In this document: in pieces, positions 1 to 10,761 of the stretch
Layout of the letters: the number at the start of each line of letters is the position of its first letter
Position numbering within the stretch: the stretch's first letter is position 1
Notes under the pieces: generated by a model
Database searches by the model: none
The model's input: the letters and a program-made list of their open reading frames with translations, nothing else
What the model was told of the DNA's origin: nothing
Position numbers and translations under genes: made by a program
Source of the DNA: Anaspis maculata
Lineage: Eukaryota > Arthropoda > Insecta > Coleoptera > Scraptiidae
Assembly (NCBI GenBank): GCA_949128115.1
Contig: OX421961.1
Coordinates: forward strand, 120,655,050 to 120,719,049
Length of the DNA: 64,000 bases
Direction: 5' to 3'

Positions 1-689
1 CAGATGTCACCCGTCGCGTGGTGTGATGCACGTCAAGTCAAAATGTTCAGTTTATTTGGGGAAAACAGATAAACACGTGTTCCTCGAAGTGTCAATTAGC
101 TGGACACGGGTTGGTGGCTTTTTACTTGTGCTTTGGTAGTGGCGGCCAGTGAGCCAGTGTGTTAAATGACGCCCACAGATGATGACGCCAAAGGAAGTCA
201 GCGGTAGCACCAAAGGGAAGTAAGACTGATAGTAGGAAGTACTACGTGCTCTACAACACTAAAACAGCATACAAGCCAGAAGAAGATGAAGAAGGGAATA
301 CATACATGAAATGGTCAATAATTTCATGTTGAGAAGATCTTCCAACACAGAGTGCACTCACGCGTCGTGTCTCGACTGTCTTGTCTTGTACAGTGCAACT
401 CCATAAATCAATGTCCATGGAAGCGAATTTTCTCAACCTCACTGGGGCCACTGGACAGGCATTTTCAATAATTTTTCTTTCCTTTAGTGCTGCCGCTGAC
501 TTCCTTTGGCGTCATTTTATACACTGGCTCACTGGCCGCCACTACCAGAGCACAAGCAAAGACCCACCAACCCGTGAAGACGGTTTCTAGCAAATTTTCA
601 CTCCGAGGAACACGTTTTTATCTGTTTTCCCCAATAAAACTAAACATTTTGACTTGATGTGCATCACACCGCGCGACGGGTGACATCTG
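1..689. mobile_element. Long-TIR foldback MITE
   Basis: The two ends are inverted copies beginning CAGATGTCACCCGTCGCG. Arms run about 1-217 and 481-689, with a short non-palindromic centre. The arms match almost base for base apart from scattered substitutions and a small insertion in the left arm. No coding sequence is credible. The left target duplication lies outside the window, so the superfamily cannot be assigned. Confidence 0.85.
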
Positions 690-714
690 CCACAATACCT
701 AACCTTTTCACATA

Positions 715-1527
715 TAGTAGGTTCACTTGTACCGTGATTCTAGTTGGCTGTGAGATTTTGTTTCTAAGTTTTCAAATCTGATATTTGAAAACTCCCTAGA
801 ACTTGGCAGTTGGTTGCATTGATATTTGAAAGTTTAAGCTTGACGACAAGATCAACAACTTTACCGTTAGTCAGATCGAGTGTCAAATAGACTGAAAATC
901 ACGAGTTTCAAGAAAATTGTGGTGAAATTATGCCCATTACTGTGAAAACTGTGTTTGCGCCTCAGCTTGTCTCTTGAACAATAACGTCCAGTGCCCATTT
1001 GAAAGTCCTCGAGAGTGCCATCAAGAACTCGCTTCTGGGAGAAAAAATGGCCGGAATGGGTGCTGGGCATGTACCCCATAACGTTCAGCTTTGCGGAGAA
1101 GACGTGAATCTATTTTCAAAAACCACATATTATGGAAGCATTGTGAACTATTCCTGGTTTTTAAAAGAAGTACCCACACTCTGGAAGGCTGGAAACGATG
1201 GGAAGCTGAACCCTCCTAATTTTTGTGGGGATGGGATTCATCGGCGTTAATACTTGATTTCACTGCTCAGGACATCGTACTGGAACAAGAAATTTGTGGA
1301 ACTTGTGAAAGGTGAACAACATCCACTCCATATTTGCAATTTGCAAAGTTGATTTCGGTAAATTTTCCATTTTTGACAGCAACAGTAAACACACCATCAC
1401 ACCAACATAACCTATCTTTCGAAGCCAGACGCTCAGGCGCACACTAGGCAGTCGGACGTGAAGTCTACAATGCCAAACTGTGAAATTTGCCCAGCCTACT
1501 AGAATCACGGTACAAGTGAACCTACTA
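715..1527. mobile_element. TIR element, about 0.8 kb
   Basis: An inverted repeat of about 37 bp starts TAGTAGGTTCACTTGTACCG at 715 and recurs inverted, ending at 1527. Both ends are flanked by TA, consistent with a TA-target (Tc1/mariner-like) MITE. An internal 83-codon frame (999-1250) has no recognisable domain and is probably fortuitous. Confidence 0.7.
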
Positions 1528-1874
1528 TACCACATTTACACAAACTATCTGCGACGACGGTTATGGATTCCTACTCATTCCTACCAACAAAAAATAATTT
1601 TTTCATAGCTTGCTCTAATGCAGATAGCCGTGAAATTGATTATATCAAGAAGTGTACTTGAAAAAAAATGATAAAAAAAAAAAAATCGGTTACTACCCTA
1701 TTGCTCTAGGCGCCATCTAGCGACAAAATCCCAAATTCGAGGCTGACCTACTAGTAATAGTTATACAATGCTTCTGGGTAGTTTCGTTTTTTCGAAATAT
1801 TCTAATGAACTGTTGGTGGCAGAATTATGATGAAGAAATATCAACCACTGGATTTGTGTTGAATTATCATTCAA

Positions 1875-2215
1875 TATACGGGTGAGTCAGAAAGCTCGAA
1901 AATTATTATTCAACAACGCCTTCAAACCATTCGGTTGAACCCTCAACCGACGTAGAGCAGCTGATCACACGGTTTTCTACAAAGACATTTTTTAGGGGAG
2001 TTTTTCAGAGAAATGGTATTTTTCTTCATGACTTACCTTGTACAGTAAATGGAAATTAAATGGAAATCTAATACACACTCAGTGGTTGGCATTTCTTTTT
2101 CATAATTTTACCACCAGCTACAAGGACTCGAAGAACCAAATTTTAACCCTTCATAGCTTTGAAAATTGAAGTCGGAGAATTTTTTTGTGAGCTTTATAGA
2201 AAATTTTATACCTAT
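1875..2215. repeat. Degraded copy of a palindromic repeat family
   Basis: The stretch holds diverged pieces (GGTGAGTCAGAAAGCTCGAA near 1880, CATGACTTACCTTGTACAG near 2028, ACCCTTCATAGCTTTGAAAA near 2145) that match parts of the adjacent palindrome at 2218-2875 and the repeat at 63147-63600. The boundaries are uncertain. Confidence 0.5.
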
Positions 2216-2217
2216 AC

Positions 2218-2875
2218 AGGGTGATTCAAAAGGGTCGGACCATCTTGGAGGGCCATAATATGGGGGTGTAGTAGAGTGCTGGAAAGTTAATGAAAAATTC
2301 TATGACTTTCAGTTTTGAAGTTATGGAGGGGCAAAAGTTGGTCCTTCGATCGCTTATATTTTCGTCGTTTCAAAAGATTTCAGTAAACTGTTTTTGGAAA
2401 AACGTTGATTACAAACAATCAACCTCTGAATCTGTGATGAATTTCTGTTTTGTATACAAGGTGAGTCACGAGGTGAGTCATGAGTCCTAAAAATTATTAT
2501 TTTTCCTTAAGTGCCTGCAAACAGTCACAGCAGTGGTCCCATGATCTCTCTAATCTAATCTAATAAAACACAATTCATTTTGATAGAACTCTTTTGCTTC
2601 TGGTTATTCAGGGAGACTAAATTTTTGTAGTTCATGACTTACCCTGAATAGAAAACAGAAATTAAATACAGATTCAGAGGTTGACTTTTTTGTTCTAATT
2701 TTTTTCCATAAACCGTTCACTGAAATCTTTCGAAACAACGGAAATAGAAGCGATCGAAGGGCCAACTTTTGTCCCTCCATAACTTCAAAATTAAAAGACA
2801 TAGAATTTGTACAACAACTGTTTAGCACTCTGTTACACCTCCATATTACGCACCATCAAAGTGGTCCGACACTAT
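2218..2875. mobile_element. Palindromic MITE, about 0.66 kb
   Basis: Arms at about 2218-2480 and 2620-2875 are inverted copies; for example GATCGCTTATATTTTCGTCG on the left matches the inverse of GGAAATAGAAGCGATCGAAG on the right. The left end begins CAGGGTGATTC after TATA. The right terminus is more diverged, so its exact end is approximate. Confidence 0.75.
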
Positions 2876-3028
2876 CACAAGTTGAAACGAGTCTATTTCC
2901 CGGGTTTCCTAGAAACTGCTAGGGAAATAAGACATCCGCGCTCCCAGTTTTTCCCGGCTAAAACCGTAGGTTTTAAAGTTTTTATTCTCAAAAGTTTGGT
3001 GTAAAATTCTTGGCAAAATTGATTCAAG

Positions 3029-3345
3029 GTGTGTCCCACTGCGATGACCTGGGATATCTGTTCAAAAACTTCGCGACGCCAGAGATGGCACCCGGATCGC
3101 CCGAAGATGTCGGCATGAGGCGCTTTGTGAAATTGTGGACGAATTTTGCTACTCATGGAAATCCAACACCTGATGCCAAAGATGCGCTACTGAATGTGGT
3201 CTGGAAACCAGTCGAGAAAAAGGACGAGATACGCTTCTTGGAGATCGGGAAGGAATTGAAGATGGATGTGAATCCGTACGCGGACAAAGTCAAATTCTGG
3301 AGAGAGATTTATGCCAGCAGTCCTGCCGCTTCTAGAATGGCCTAA
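3029..3345 (+). CDS. Carboxylesterase, last exon only (orphan)
   Basis: This is the terminal exon of a carboxyl/cholinesterase-family serine hydrolase, homologous to the last exons of the two complete genes downstream. It reads (G)[18 protein letters not shown] near its start, which contains the catalytic His of the Ser-Glu-His triad, and ends SPAASRMA then TAA. Its 317-nt length equals the last exon of the gene at 19180-24435. The reading phase (a GGT codon split after the first G) is also the same. The acceptor reads CAAG, weaker than the CACAG used in the two complete copies. No other esterase exon is visible in 1-3028, which is packed with palindromic elements. Either the 5' exons lie upstream of the window behind a transposon-expanded intron, or this is a relic. 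An AATAAA lies at 3454. Confidence 0.85.
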
Positions 3346-3453
3346 ATTGCAAACTATGAAATCTTAAAAACAGACGGGATCTGTAGAAACACATTCTGAG
3401 CCGCGACACAATTTCTGAAACCTAAGAACTTCTGATAAGGTTTGTATTCTCTG

Positions 3454-3459
3454 AATAAA
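3454..3459 (+). other. Polyadenylation signal of the orphan esterase exon
   Basis: AATAAA lies 109 bases after the TAA stop at 3343-3345, a normal 3'UTR distance. This favours a once-complete transcript end over a random exon fragment. Confidence 0.6.
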
Positions 3460-5357
3460 GACATATTTAAGACACACAGACATTATTTGAAAGCACAGTC
3501 CACTAGCCAACGTCGCACTTTCTGTACAAGAACTACAAAGAAGTGTCAACAGCCCTGCGGATTTTTGGCGCAACGTTCTGACTTTTTGACGACGTTAGAA
3601 TCGTCAGTGTTTGAATTGTCAGTGTCACGTTATTGTACCTAGCCTACATATATTGATAACGTGATCCCTGTTGATAACTTCGTCTGTTTTTAGTTTTGGA
3701 TATATTACCTATTTTATTGTTGAAAGACGTAAAGTATATTTTCTAATTTATGCTTCGAGCCCTACTAAGCGGCTTTCAGCGTTCATTGTCAGTGCAATGG
3801 TCAGCCTATTCAGCCGTCTTTCACACAGCCACGCTACTAAGTGCTTGCCAGTCTCTAATTCAGCGGCAGGAATTGAAGCAAGTTAAAGAAAAACGAAGCA
3901 ATACAGCAGCGGACTTCACGGCTACAACATCTACCACAGGTAGGCTATGCTATTTGAACCAAAAGATACTCAAGGCGTTTGTTTAGACACAAGCGAAGTC
4001 CTAACAGATACCTCAAAAATCAAGTGCCCTGCGAATGGACCTTTTCAGAAAAGAGAGACAGAGATGCGTGCGCGTTCGTACCGCGCAGTTGGTGGTGTCT
4101 AGCTATAACGGCGCCTAATATCTCCAAGGGAAACTCCGTTCGTTATGAAGTGCGCGGCACCACACTGCGGTCATGTGGGGCTGGGACGTACTTAAATCGT
4201 GCGAAAGTGAACGCCTTTATTGAAATAGTCCATTGCAAAAGCTAAATAAAAGACTCCGTGAAAGATATCTACAGAGGTTTCATTTGAAAAAATTTAGTTG
4301 AAGGCTGCTTTGCAAAAATAATTTCACAAACTGCATTTTGGTCTTCCGTTTACGATGACGTTTAGTTGATTCCGGTATCAGCAACTACGTAGGTGCAATC
4401 GAGCTTTCCCACATCATTGACTCACTCTGTATAGATGAGCTCATTATTAAATGAATATTTATGTTTCAACGAATTTAATGAATTATTGTTTATCAAAAAT
4501 GTCCGCAAATGACACTGTGGTCCTTGAACGGATGTAAGAGCAGAAGATAGCACTGATAGCATGTTCAAGAAATGTTCTCCCTACAACGTACAGGACTGGA
4601 GCCCGTACCTATCGGTCATTTTTGACTCCTCTGTGGGTCATTATTTTTTTCCAGATTAGATAAAAAATAATTCACTTCTGGAATAGAAAATATAGGTACC
4701 TATTAACTGTGAATAATGAAAACCGTTTTAATTCATGATACATTATAGTCGCTTTATGTGAAATCCACAATGGCGTGTTTGTGCAAAAAAAACGACAGGT
4801 AGGTAGATAGATATAGGGAATTAGCATCGTCAAGTTTATATTTTTTCCTACGACCACCTACGAAAGTGACCCCTTCAGACGCTATAGTAGGCCCGAAAGT
4901 TGTCAATTACGTCAACCTACCCCAACCTGTGCGTTATAGCCGTGCGTTATTATAACGCACAGTTCATTCGAATAACGGAACAATACGAATTTAAACGACG
5001 ATTTAATCACAATTTCGAAAAACCGGCATTCAATACCACTCTAACTCTGATTCACAAGCAAACCAACAGTAATTCGCACCTACAGGACTGGCCTCAGTCA
5101 TGTCCTCTCAACCGAAAGTAATGGGTTTGACATGCTTATATAACCTTATCGAAGGCCTAACCCTAGCGGTGAGATGTATAAAAATATAAATCCTACATAA
5201 TTTCCTTTCAACAACAGTAATTGTAAAGTTATGAATGAAATTGTCACCTACACTTATAAAGCAGAATAATTCTTTGGTAGCAATGCAAATGTGACCACAA
5301 AAGATTAAATGAGGGTCCTTTCAGAAATCTTGAGCTGCACCAGCCCTATCCCATACA
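3460..5357. other. Intergenic stretch with no recognised gene
   Basis: There are several short frames on both strands, none with a domain, splice structure or coding bias I can support. There are TAGGTAGG-type runs near 4797 and AT-rich DNA throughout. I see no feature here that I can name. Confidence 0.6.
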
Positions 5358-5404
5358 CCTAAATACGAGGGGCGAACCGCTGAGGAAGTTTGGTGTACAA
5401 ATGC

Positions 5405-5575
5405 TCAGAAGTTCGTGGAAGTCAGTGGAAGTCAATGGAAGTGTTTTGGGAGTGTGAGGAAGTTGGTGGAAGTTAGTGGAAGTCAGAGGAAGTTCGTGGA
5501 AGTCAGTGGAAGTCGATGGTAGTCTTTCGGAAGTGCGTGGAAGTTACTGGAAGTTAGTGGAAGTCTTTGGAGAAC
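5405..5575 (+). repeat. GGAAGT tandem array (left)
   Basis: Roughly 9-10 base units of the form GGAAGTCAGT / GGAAGTTAGT are repeated with variation just inside the left end of the 5366-9071 element. The frame running through them is a repeat product, not a gene. Confidence 0.85.
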
Positions 5576-5939
5576 TGGGCATGCGCGGCTATGTTATTTC
5601 GCACACTGTTGACCTCGTGGTTAACAATAATCAACATTTAGTGTACAACAATAAGTACTTGCGTGTAATTGCAAATACAAGCACCAGCGGCTGGCGCATG
5701 TAAAGAAAAATACTGTAGAATATTGTACGCTGAAGAGTGCCGAGCCATATGCTAATTCCAGTGATCTTGTTTTCCGATTACGGCACATCTTTCTCAGTGA
5801 AAACAGCCCGAAACATATGTAGGAAGATAGGTAGATAGTAAATGAAAAATATTCAGGTATCGTAAAAAGACCGTATGTTCAAGCGCGCGACATTCTTCGG
5901 TAATTCTACGCCGCAGTTCTTCAATTGACTTCGGCTGAA

Positions 5940-6934
5940 TTTTAAACTCATTTTAGAAAAAAAAGTTACTCCTGCAAAATTTTGATAGAGGCTTCATTTT
6001 CGATAGATTTGGGTTTGGAACTTGGGAAAACATCTCGAAATCACCACTTTTCAAGGCCTAAAAATTATAAACCAAGAAAACTCATGATTCTTCAACTGGA
6101 ATGGTTGAATAGATTTTTCAAGTTGATAAACCACAATTTTGTTGCTAAGAAACAAGGAGCTTTCAGAAAAAAAAACAAATTTGGGTCTGGAAGTGGCGAT
6201 TTCGAGATGTATTCCAAAGTTTCAAACCCAAATATCTCGACAATGGAGCCTCTAATCAAAATTTTGCAAAAAAAATTTGTTTCATTAATTTGCGAAAATA
6301 ACCAGTGGGGTAAAAAAATAGGGGGTTAAAAATAGCAACACTCCCCCATTATCCACGTCCCTGAACTTTTTTTTTGAAACACGTTATATTGTTCGATAGA
6401 AACCTATTTCAGTAAATGGTTCAATTTTATGATGGTTAATGGTGGTAAATGGTTTAATTTGGTTCAAATTTGGACAAAATCGGTTGAACCATTCAAAAGT
6501 TATGTGAATAAAATCGATTTTGAAAATTCAACTTGAACTTGAACCCTGTAACTTTTCAACGGGCATTATACTGCCGTGCTAAGCGCAGAGGGGGTATCTC
6601 AGGTATCTACATTTTGATAAATCTGATACACTGCATTTTCATGCCAAGTTTTTGTAACGTTATGTTATAGTATAATATGAATGAAGCAGTTATTTGAGAA
6701 GCCTAATTATTGTGCCATCCATGTATTATCATAACCACATGATCATGATCATCATAGACCTTAAAATATGAGCATAACAATGCAGTGTATCAAATTTATC
6801 AAAATGTAGATACCCCCTCTGTGCTTAGCACGGCAGTATAGGACATCGAAGTTATTTTTTTTTTTCCTAGTCCATTTTTGATGGGGAATCTTCCCTAAAA
6901 GTTGGTAACCGTAATTGCGGAACACCCTTGTATA
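5940..6934. mobile_element. Palindromic element, truncated copy, interrupted by a MITE
   Basis: Read on the minus strand, it matches the complete element at 40822-41608 from the right terminus (GGGTGTTCC near 6928) through the GATTCCCCATCAAAAATGGA stretch to the palindromic core (GAGGCTTCATTTTCGA near 5989). The distal arm stops near 5940. The 6571-6836 MITE splits it. Confidence 0.7.
6571..6836. mobile_element. 266-bp MITE with TATA target duplication
   Basis: The termini are CTGCCGTGCTAAGCGCAGAG and its inverse, with arms of about 65 bp. TATA flanks both sides (6567-6570 and 6837-6840). The related element at 40822-41608 shows the corresponding unoccupied site (AATGAGCATTTTAGGACATC on its minus strand), which confirms insertion. 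Confidence 0.9.
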
Positions 6935-8639
6935 GGTGTCCCGAAATTAATGCAACAAAATGCACAAGGAGATAGAAAATTGAAAAATAATGGGATTTTC
7001 TGAATAAACATACCCTCATAATAGCTATTTACGATACAAAAGTTAAAAGTGACAGATATTATTTTGTGAGCGGGGACGCTTGAGAAACGAGCGTTAGCGA
7101 GTGGAGCAACCCCGCGAACAAAATAAGATACTTTCAACGCGTGTATTATACAAGATTTTATCTACAATGGTCTTTGGAATGTTTGGTAAATATCAGAATT
7201 TATTGAAAATATGACAGGAACGCGCAGGATCATCACTTTCAGCACGCCGCCCATGACACACCCATGACGACGTGTTAAAAGTGACGGGTATTTAACGCTT
7301 GTAGATGAATGTGTATTACCCGAAATTGACACGTAAAGTGTCCATTACAAGCGTCTTTTGACGCAGGAAAGTAAGATCAGGAAAGTAAGTAAGTTCGTAC
7401 TAGGCAGGGAAATCTCACTTTCCTGCGTCAAGAACGTTTTTTTTTGCTGGAAACTGCTGGAAACCGGACCCAACAACGAGATATTTGCCAAATTGTGCCA
7501 GAATCATTTCTTTCTTTGTGGTTTATTGAGGTAGTTTCGGGTAAAACGTTATACATAATACGCCAGGAAAGTGTCTTTACAGGGCACGTAAGCTTCTAGG
7601 CCTCGCTTACGCTCGTCCTTGAATATGCCTACTATCGCTGTAAAGATCCATTTTCCTGCCTTATTATGTAAATAACTATTAACGTTTAACGGAGATACAG
7701 GCCTTCAGAGTTGTTTTTTTAGAATCATGATTTTTTGCATAACTTCTGAACCGTTCGACCGATTTTATTAAAGTTTGAACCAAACTTTACTGAAACAGAT
7801 CTCTATTGAACAATTATAACGTATTCCATCGAACACGTTTAAGAGCGAAGATAATATAGGGTACCCTTTCTCTTTTCCCCTATTTTTTACTTCCCGAATA
7901 TTTTCAGAAATGGTTTCAAGTTTCGAATTTTACGTTCAGTTTAATGAAAAAAGTTACGCTTCCAAAATTTTGATAAGGACTTCATTTTTGAGATATTTGA
8001 GTTTGAAACTTCGGAAAACATCTCGAAGTCGTCACTTTAAAAAGCCTTAAAAATTAAAATTCAAGAAAACTCATGATTCTTCAACTGAAATACATTTTTT
8101 AGGTGTTTTGAGTTGATGTACCACCATTTTTGACGAGAAACATGAAGTTTTTCAGAAAATAAAACTTGGGCCTTGGAAAAATTAATGGCGATTTTGAGAT
8201 GTTTTCCAAAGTTTTCAAACCCAAATATCTCGAAAATGAAGCATCTAATCAAAATTTTGCACAAGTAACTTTTTCCTCTAAATTGAACGTCCAATTCAAA
8301 AATTGCAACCATTTCCAAAAAAATTGAAGGTGAAAAATAGGGGGAAAAGGGGAAGGGAACCTTTTATTACTTATTCCCTATTATCTTCGCCCCTAAAAAT
8401 GTTTCATGAGATGCGTTACTACTGTTCAACAAAGACTTGTTTATGTAAACTTTGGTTCAAAAATTGGAATAAAATCGGTTTGTCGGTTCAAAAGATATGC
8501 AAAAAAGCTGTTCTAAAAAAAACTTTGAAGGCCTGTATCTCCGTTATTACACGCTTGCGAGGGTATGTTTATCCAGAAAGTCCCCTTATTTTTAAATTTC
8601 CTATGTTCCTTCGAATTTTATTGCATTAATTTCGGGACT
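6935..8639. mobile_element. Large palindromic element, about 1.7 kb
   Basis: The ends are GGTGTCCCGAAATTAATGCA (6935) and its inverse near 8639. The inner arms (GGAGATACAGGCCTTCA at 7690 and its inverse near 8530) converge on a core near 8100 that is shared with 5940-6934 and 40822-41608. The 7020-7680 stretch lacks an inverse counterpart and looks like a later insertion; it contains a short inverted repeat, GACGCAGGAAAGTAAG near 7359 against CTTTCCTGCGTC near 7421. Confidence 0.65.
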
Positions 8640-8864
8640 TGAGTTCTTCACTGTTATCGTACCTACTACCTACTCAAGTATCAATTCCACAGTCCAAAAA
8701 GATGAAGTGTGAGCAAGTAAATTCCTCAAGTTGACGTAGATTCCTTGGATTTTGCCTTTTCAAGTAGCTCATCGCACGACCTGACTCCACTTACTTAATA
8801 AGGAATGTTCTCATTGCTCACACTCCATAAGTCTTCGAAAATTGAGAAAATTTGTGAAAATGGA

Positions 8865-9030
8865 AGTTCGCGGAAGTGCGTAGAAGTTCATGGAAGTCTT
8901 GGAAGTTAGTGGAAGTCAGTGGAAGTCTTCTGGAAGTTAGTGGAAGTTGGTAGAAGTCAGTGGAAGTCAGTGGAAGTTTTTCGGGAGTTGGTGGAAGTCC
9001 GTGGAAGTTAGTGGAAGTCAATGCAAATGG
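8865..9030 (+). repeat. GGAAGT tandem array (right)
   Basis: This is the same unit as at 5405-5575 and in the same orientation, although the element's termini are inverted relative to each other. No CRISPR-like spacing is present. Confidence 0.85.
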
Positions 9031-9079
9031 AAGTTTTGGTGTACAAAATTCTTCCTGCGGTTCACCCCTCGCCTAAATA

Positions 9080-10761
9080 CTTTGAATCAAGTTAAAATAC
9101 TAAAATGTCAAAATGACGGTTAAAATGTCACTAATTTCATTATTGGATTCTCAATTTTTTCACAAGGAGACGTTGTTAATAAATGAAGTCCCATACACCT
9201 GCTGATGACCAAAACGTACTTTTCCCGGCTGGTAGCCGGGGCCTAAGGCCGCTATCGCTCTTCAAAGGATAAAAGAAATTGTTCGTGTCCTTTATCAATA
9301 AGGGTTTTGGCCGGCCGACGAAAATACCCTGATAGCTTGATGGTGAGAGACGCCACCTCCGACCTTACCTGCTGCCACAGGCGCGTAGCGTGTGTCCAGC
9401 AACCTCAAGTTCGATTCCTGCGATTCGCCGAATTTTTTTTATGAAAAAGATCATTTTTTATATTTTGAAAGCAATCAAAATTTGAAAGACTGATTTTTGA
9501 TGGGATTCCTGATGTTTTGCGATAATTCGGTGTACCACTTGCTTGTTAAGATGCTCAAGCATAACAACAGCCACAGGCAGGCTTGGTCAGAAAATAGCTG
9601 TTTTTCGAGAAAAAATTGAAATATATGAAAAAATATCAGTATTGATAAATCTGGGTGGTCAGAGAAACGGTGTTTTACGAGAAAAAAATGAAAATTGTGA
9701 AAAAAATATAAATTTTTGAAAACTTCAATTTTTGAAAATTTGATTTACATACACATTTTCTTAAAAAAGCCCATTTAAAATCATCCTTATTTATGTGAAT
9801 ATCATTTACCCACTGGTTTTTATAAAATCTATGTTTACAGAAGAACACGAAAATGACGTCTTGATTTGAATGTTATTTTCTCCTGGTCGTAGGAAAAATA
9901 GTGTTCGTAACTCGCCATAAAATGTTTTACTCTCATTCGTGTGATTTCTGCACTCGGCTGCGCCTCATGCATTAACTTACACACTCATGCGTAATGTATC
10001 ACTTTCCGTACTTGTTACGTAATGTACTAATAAAAACACTCACCAACACTGAAATGCTACTTTTAAAAATTTTGATTCAAAGACCTAAAAACAAAATCTT
10101 CCATGCTATTTGACGCAGTATAAAACTATAAAACCAATCTGACAATAAACAGCAAAAACAATCGCAAAAAAATGATCTTTCAACTTATAGCTCAAAAATA
10201 AGATAATTGTATAATGATTAATCGAAAAAAAATATCGAAGAATTTGTTTTAAAGAGACTGTGAACAACCTTTTGATTGTCAATTGATTGTTTAGTAAAAA
10301 CAATAACAAATATCTACACGGAGAAAAATATGTTCATCTCCAATTTATTATTGTGTTATTAGTTTGTTTGTTATAGAGGTAGGTATCTAATCAGTACAGT
10401 ATGTACCCAGGTTAAAGTGTAATATAATACCAACACTTTTTGATATAATAATACTTACATATAATAATAATATACCTACATATAATAATTCTATCTTAAT
10501 GTTACAACATCACGCAATTATTAATAAGTAGTACTTATAATAACATCAGTTTATCTCAACACAGAATGAATTGATGAGGATGAAACAGCTATTATTCAAA
10601 TTAGGTGGATATGCAGGTGCCTATCTCCGTCAGAAAGTGGGGATCAAAAATTAAACCACTGCTGCAATGATTCTTCTTACCACCGCAGTAGCTAGGTACC
10701 TGCATCTGTGATTGCCACGTTTAATGCTTGGGTATTGTTTTGGTTTGCTAAAATAGGAAAA
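9080..10761. other. AT-rich intergenic region upstream of the first complete esterase
   Basis: Near 9345-9420 there is a tRNA-like stretch: TAGCTTGATGGTGAGA resembles a pol III A box and CAAGTTCGATTCCTG a B box, followed by a T-run. It may be a tRNA-derived SINE relic. The rest (9440-10600) is AT-rich with no recognisable gene. No TATA box can be assigned confidently to the esterase. Confidence 0.45.

Larger units (their letters stand above)
5358..9079. mobile_element. hAT-like composite element with 8-bp TSD
   Basis: The 8-base duplication CCTAAATA occurs at 5358-5365 and 9072-9079. Immediately inside are inverted termini CGAGGGGCGAACCGC (5366) and, on the other strand, CGAGGGGTGAACCGC (ending at 9071), each followed by a GGTGTACAAA-like inverted stretch. 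An 8-bp duplication is characteristic of the hAT superfamily. The 3.7-kb interior carries no transposase. It holds GGAAGT arrays at both ends and several palindromic MITEs, so it is a non-autonomous element that was later colonised. Confidence 0.75.

Noticed and set aside
999..1250. 83-codon frame inside the 715-1527 element as a missing esterase exon
   Set aside because: Shares no motif with any exon of the two complete esterases and lies within a TIR element.
5405..9030. CRISPR-like array from GGAAGT repeats
   Set aside because: Units are about 9-10 bases without unique spacers, in a eukaryotic genome.
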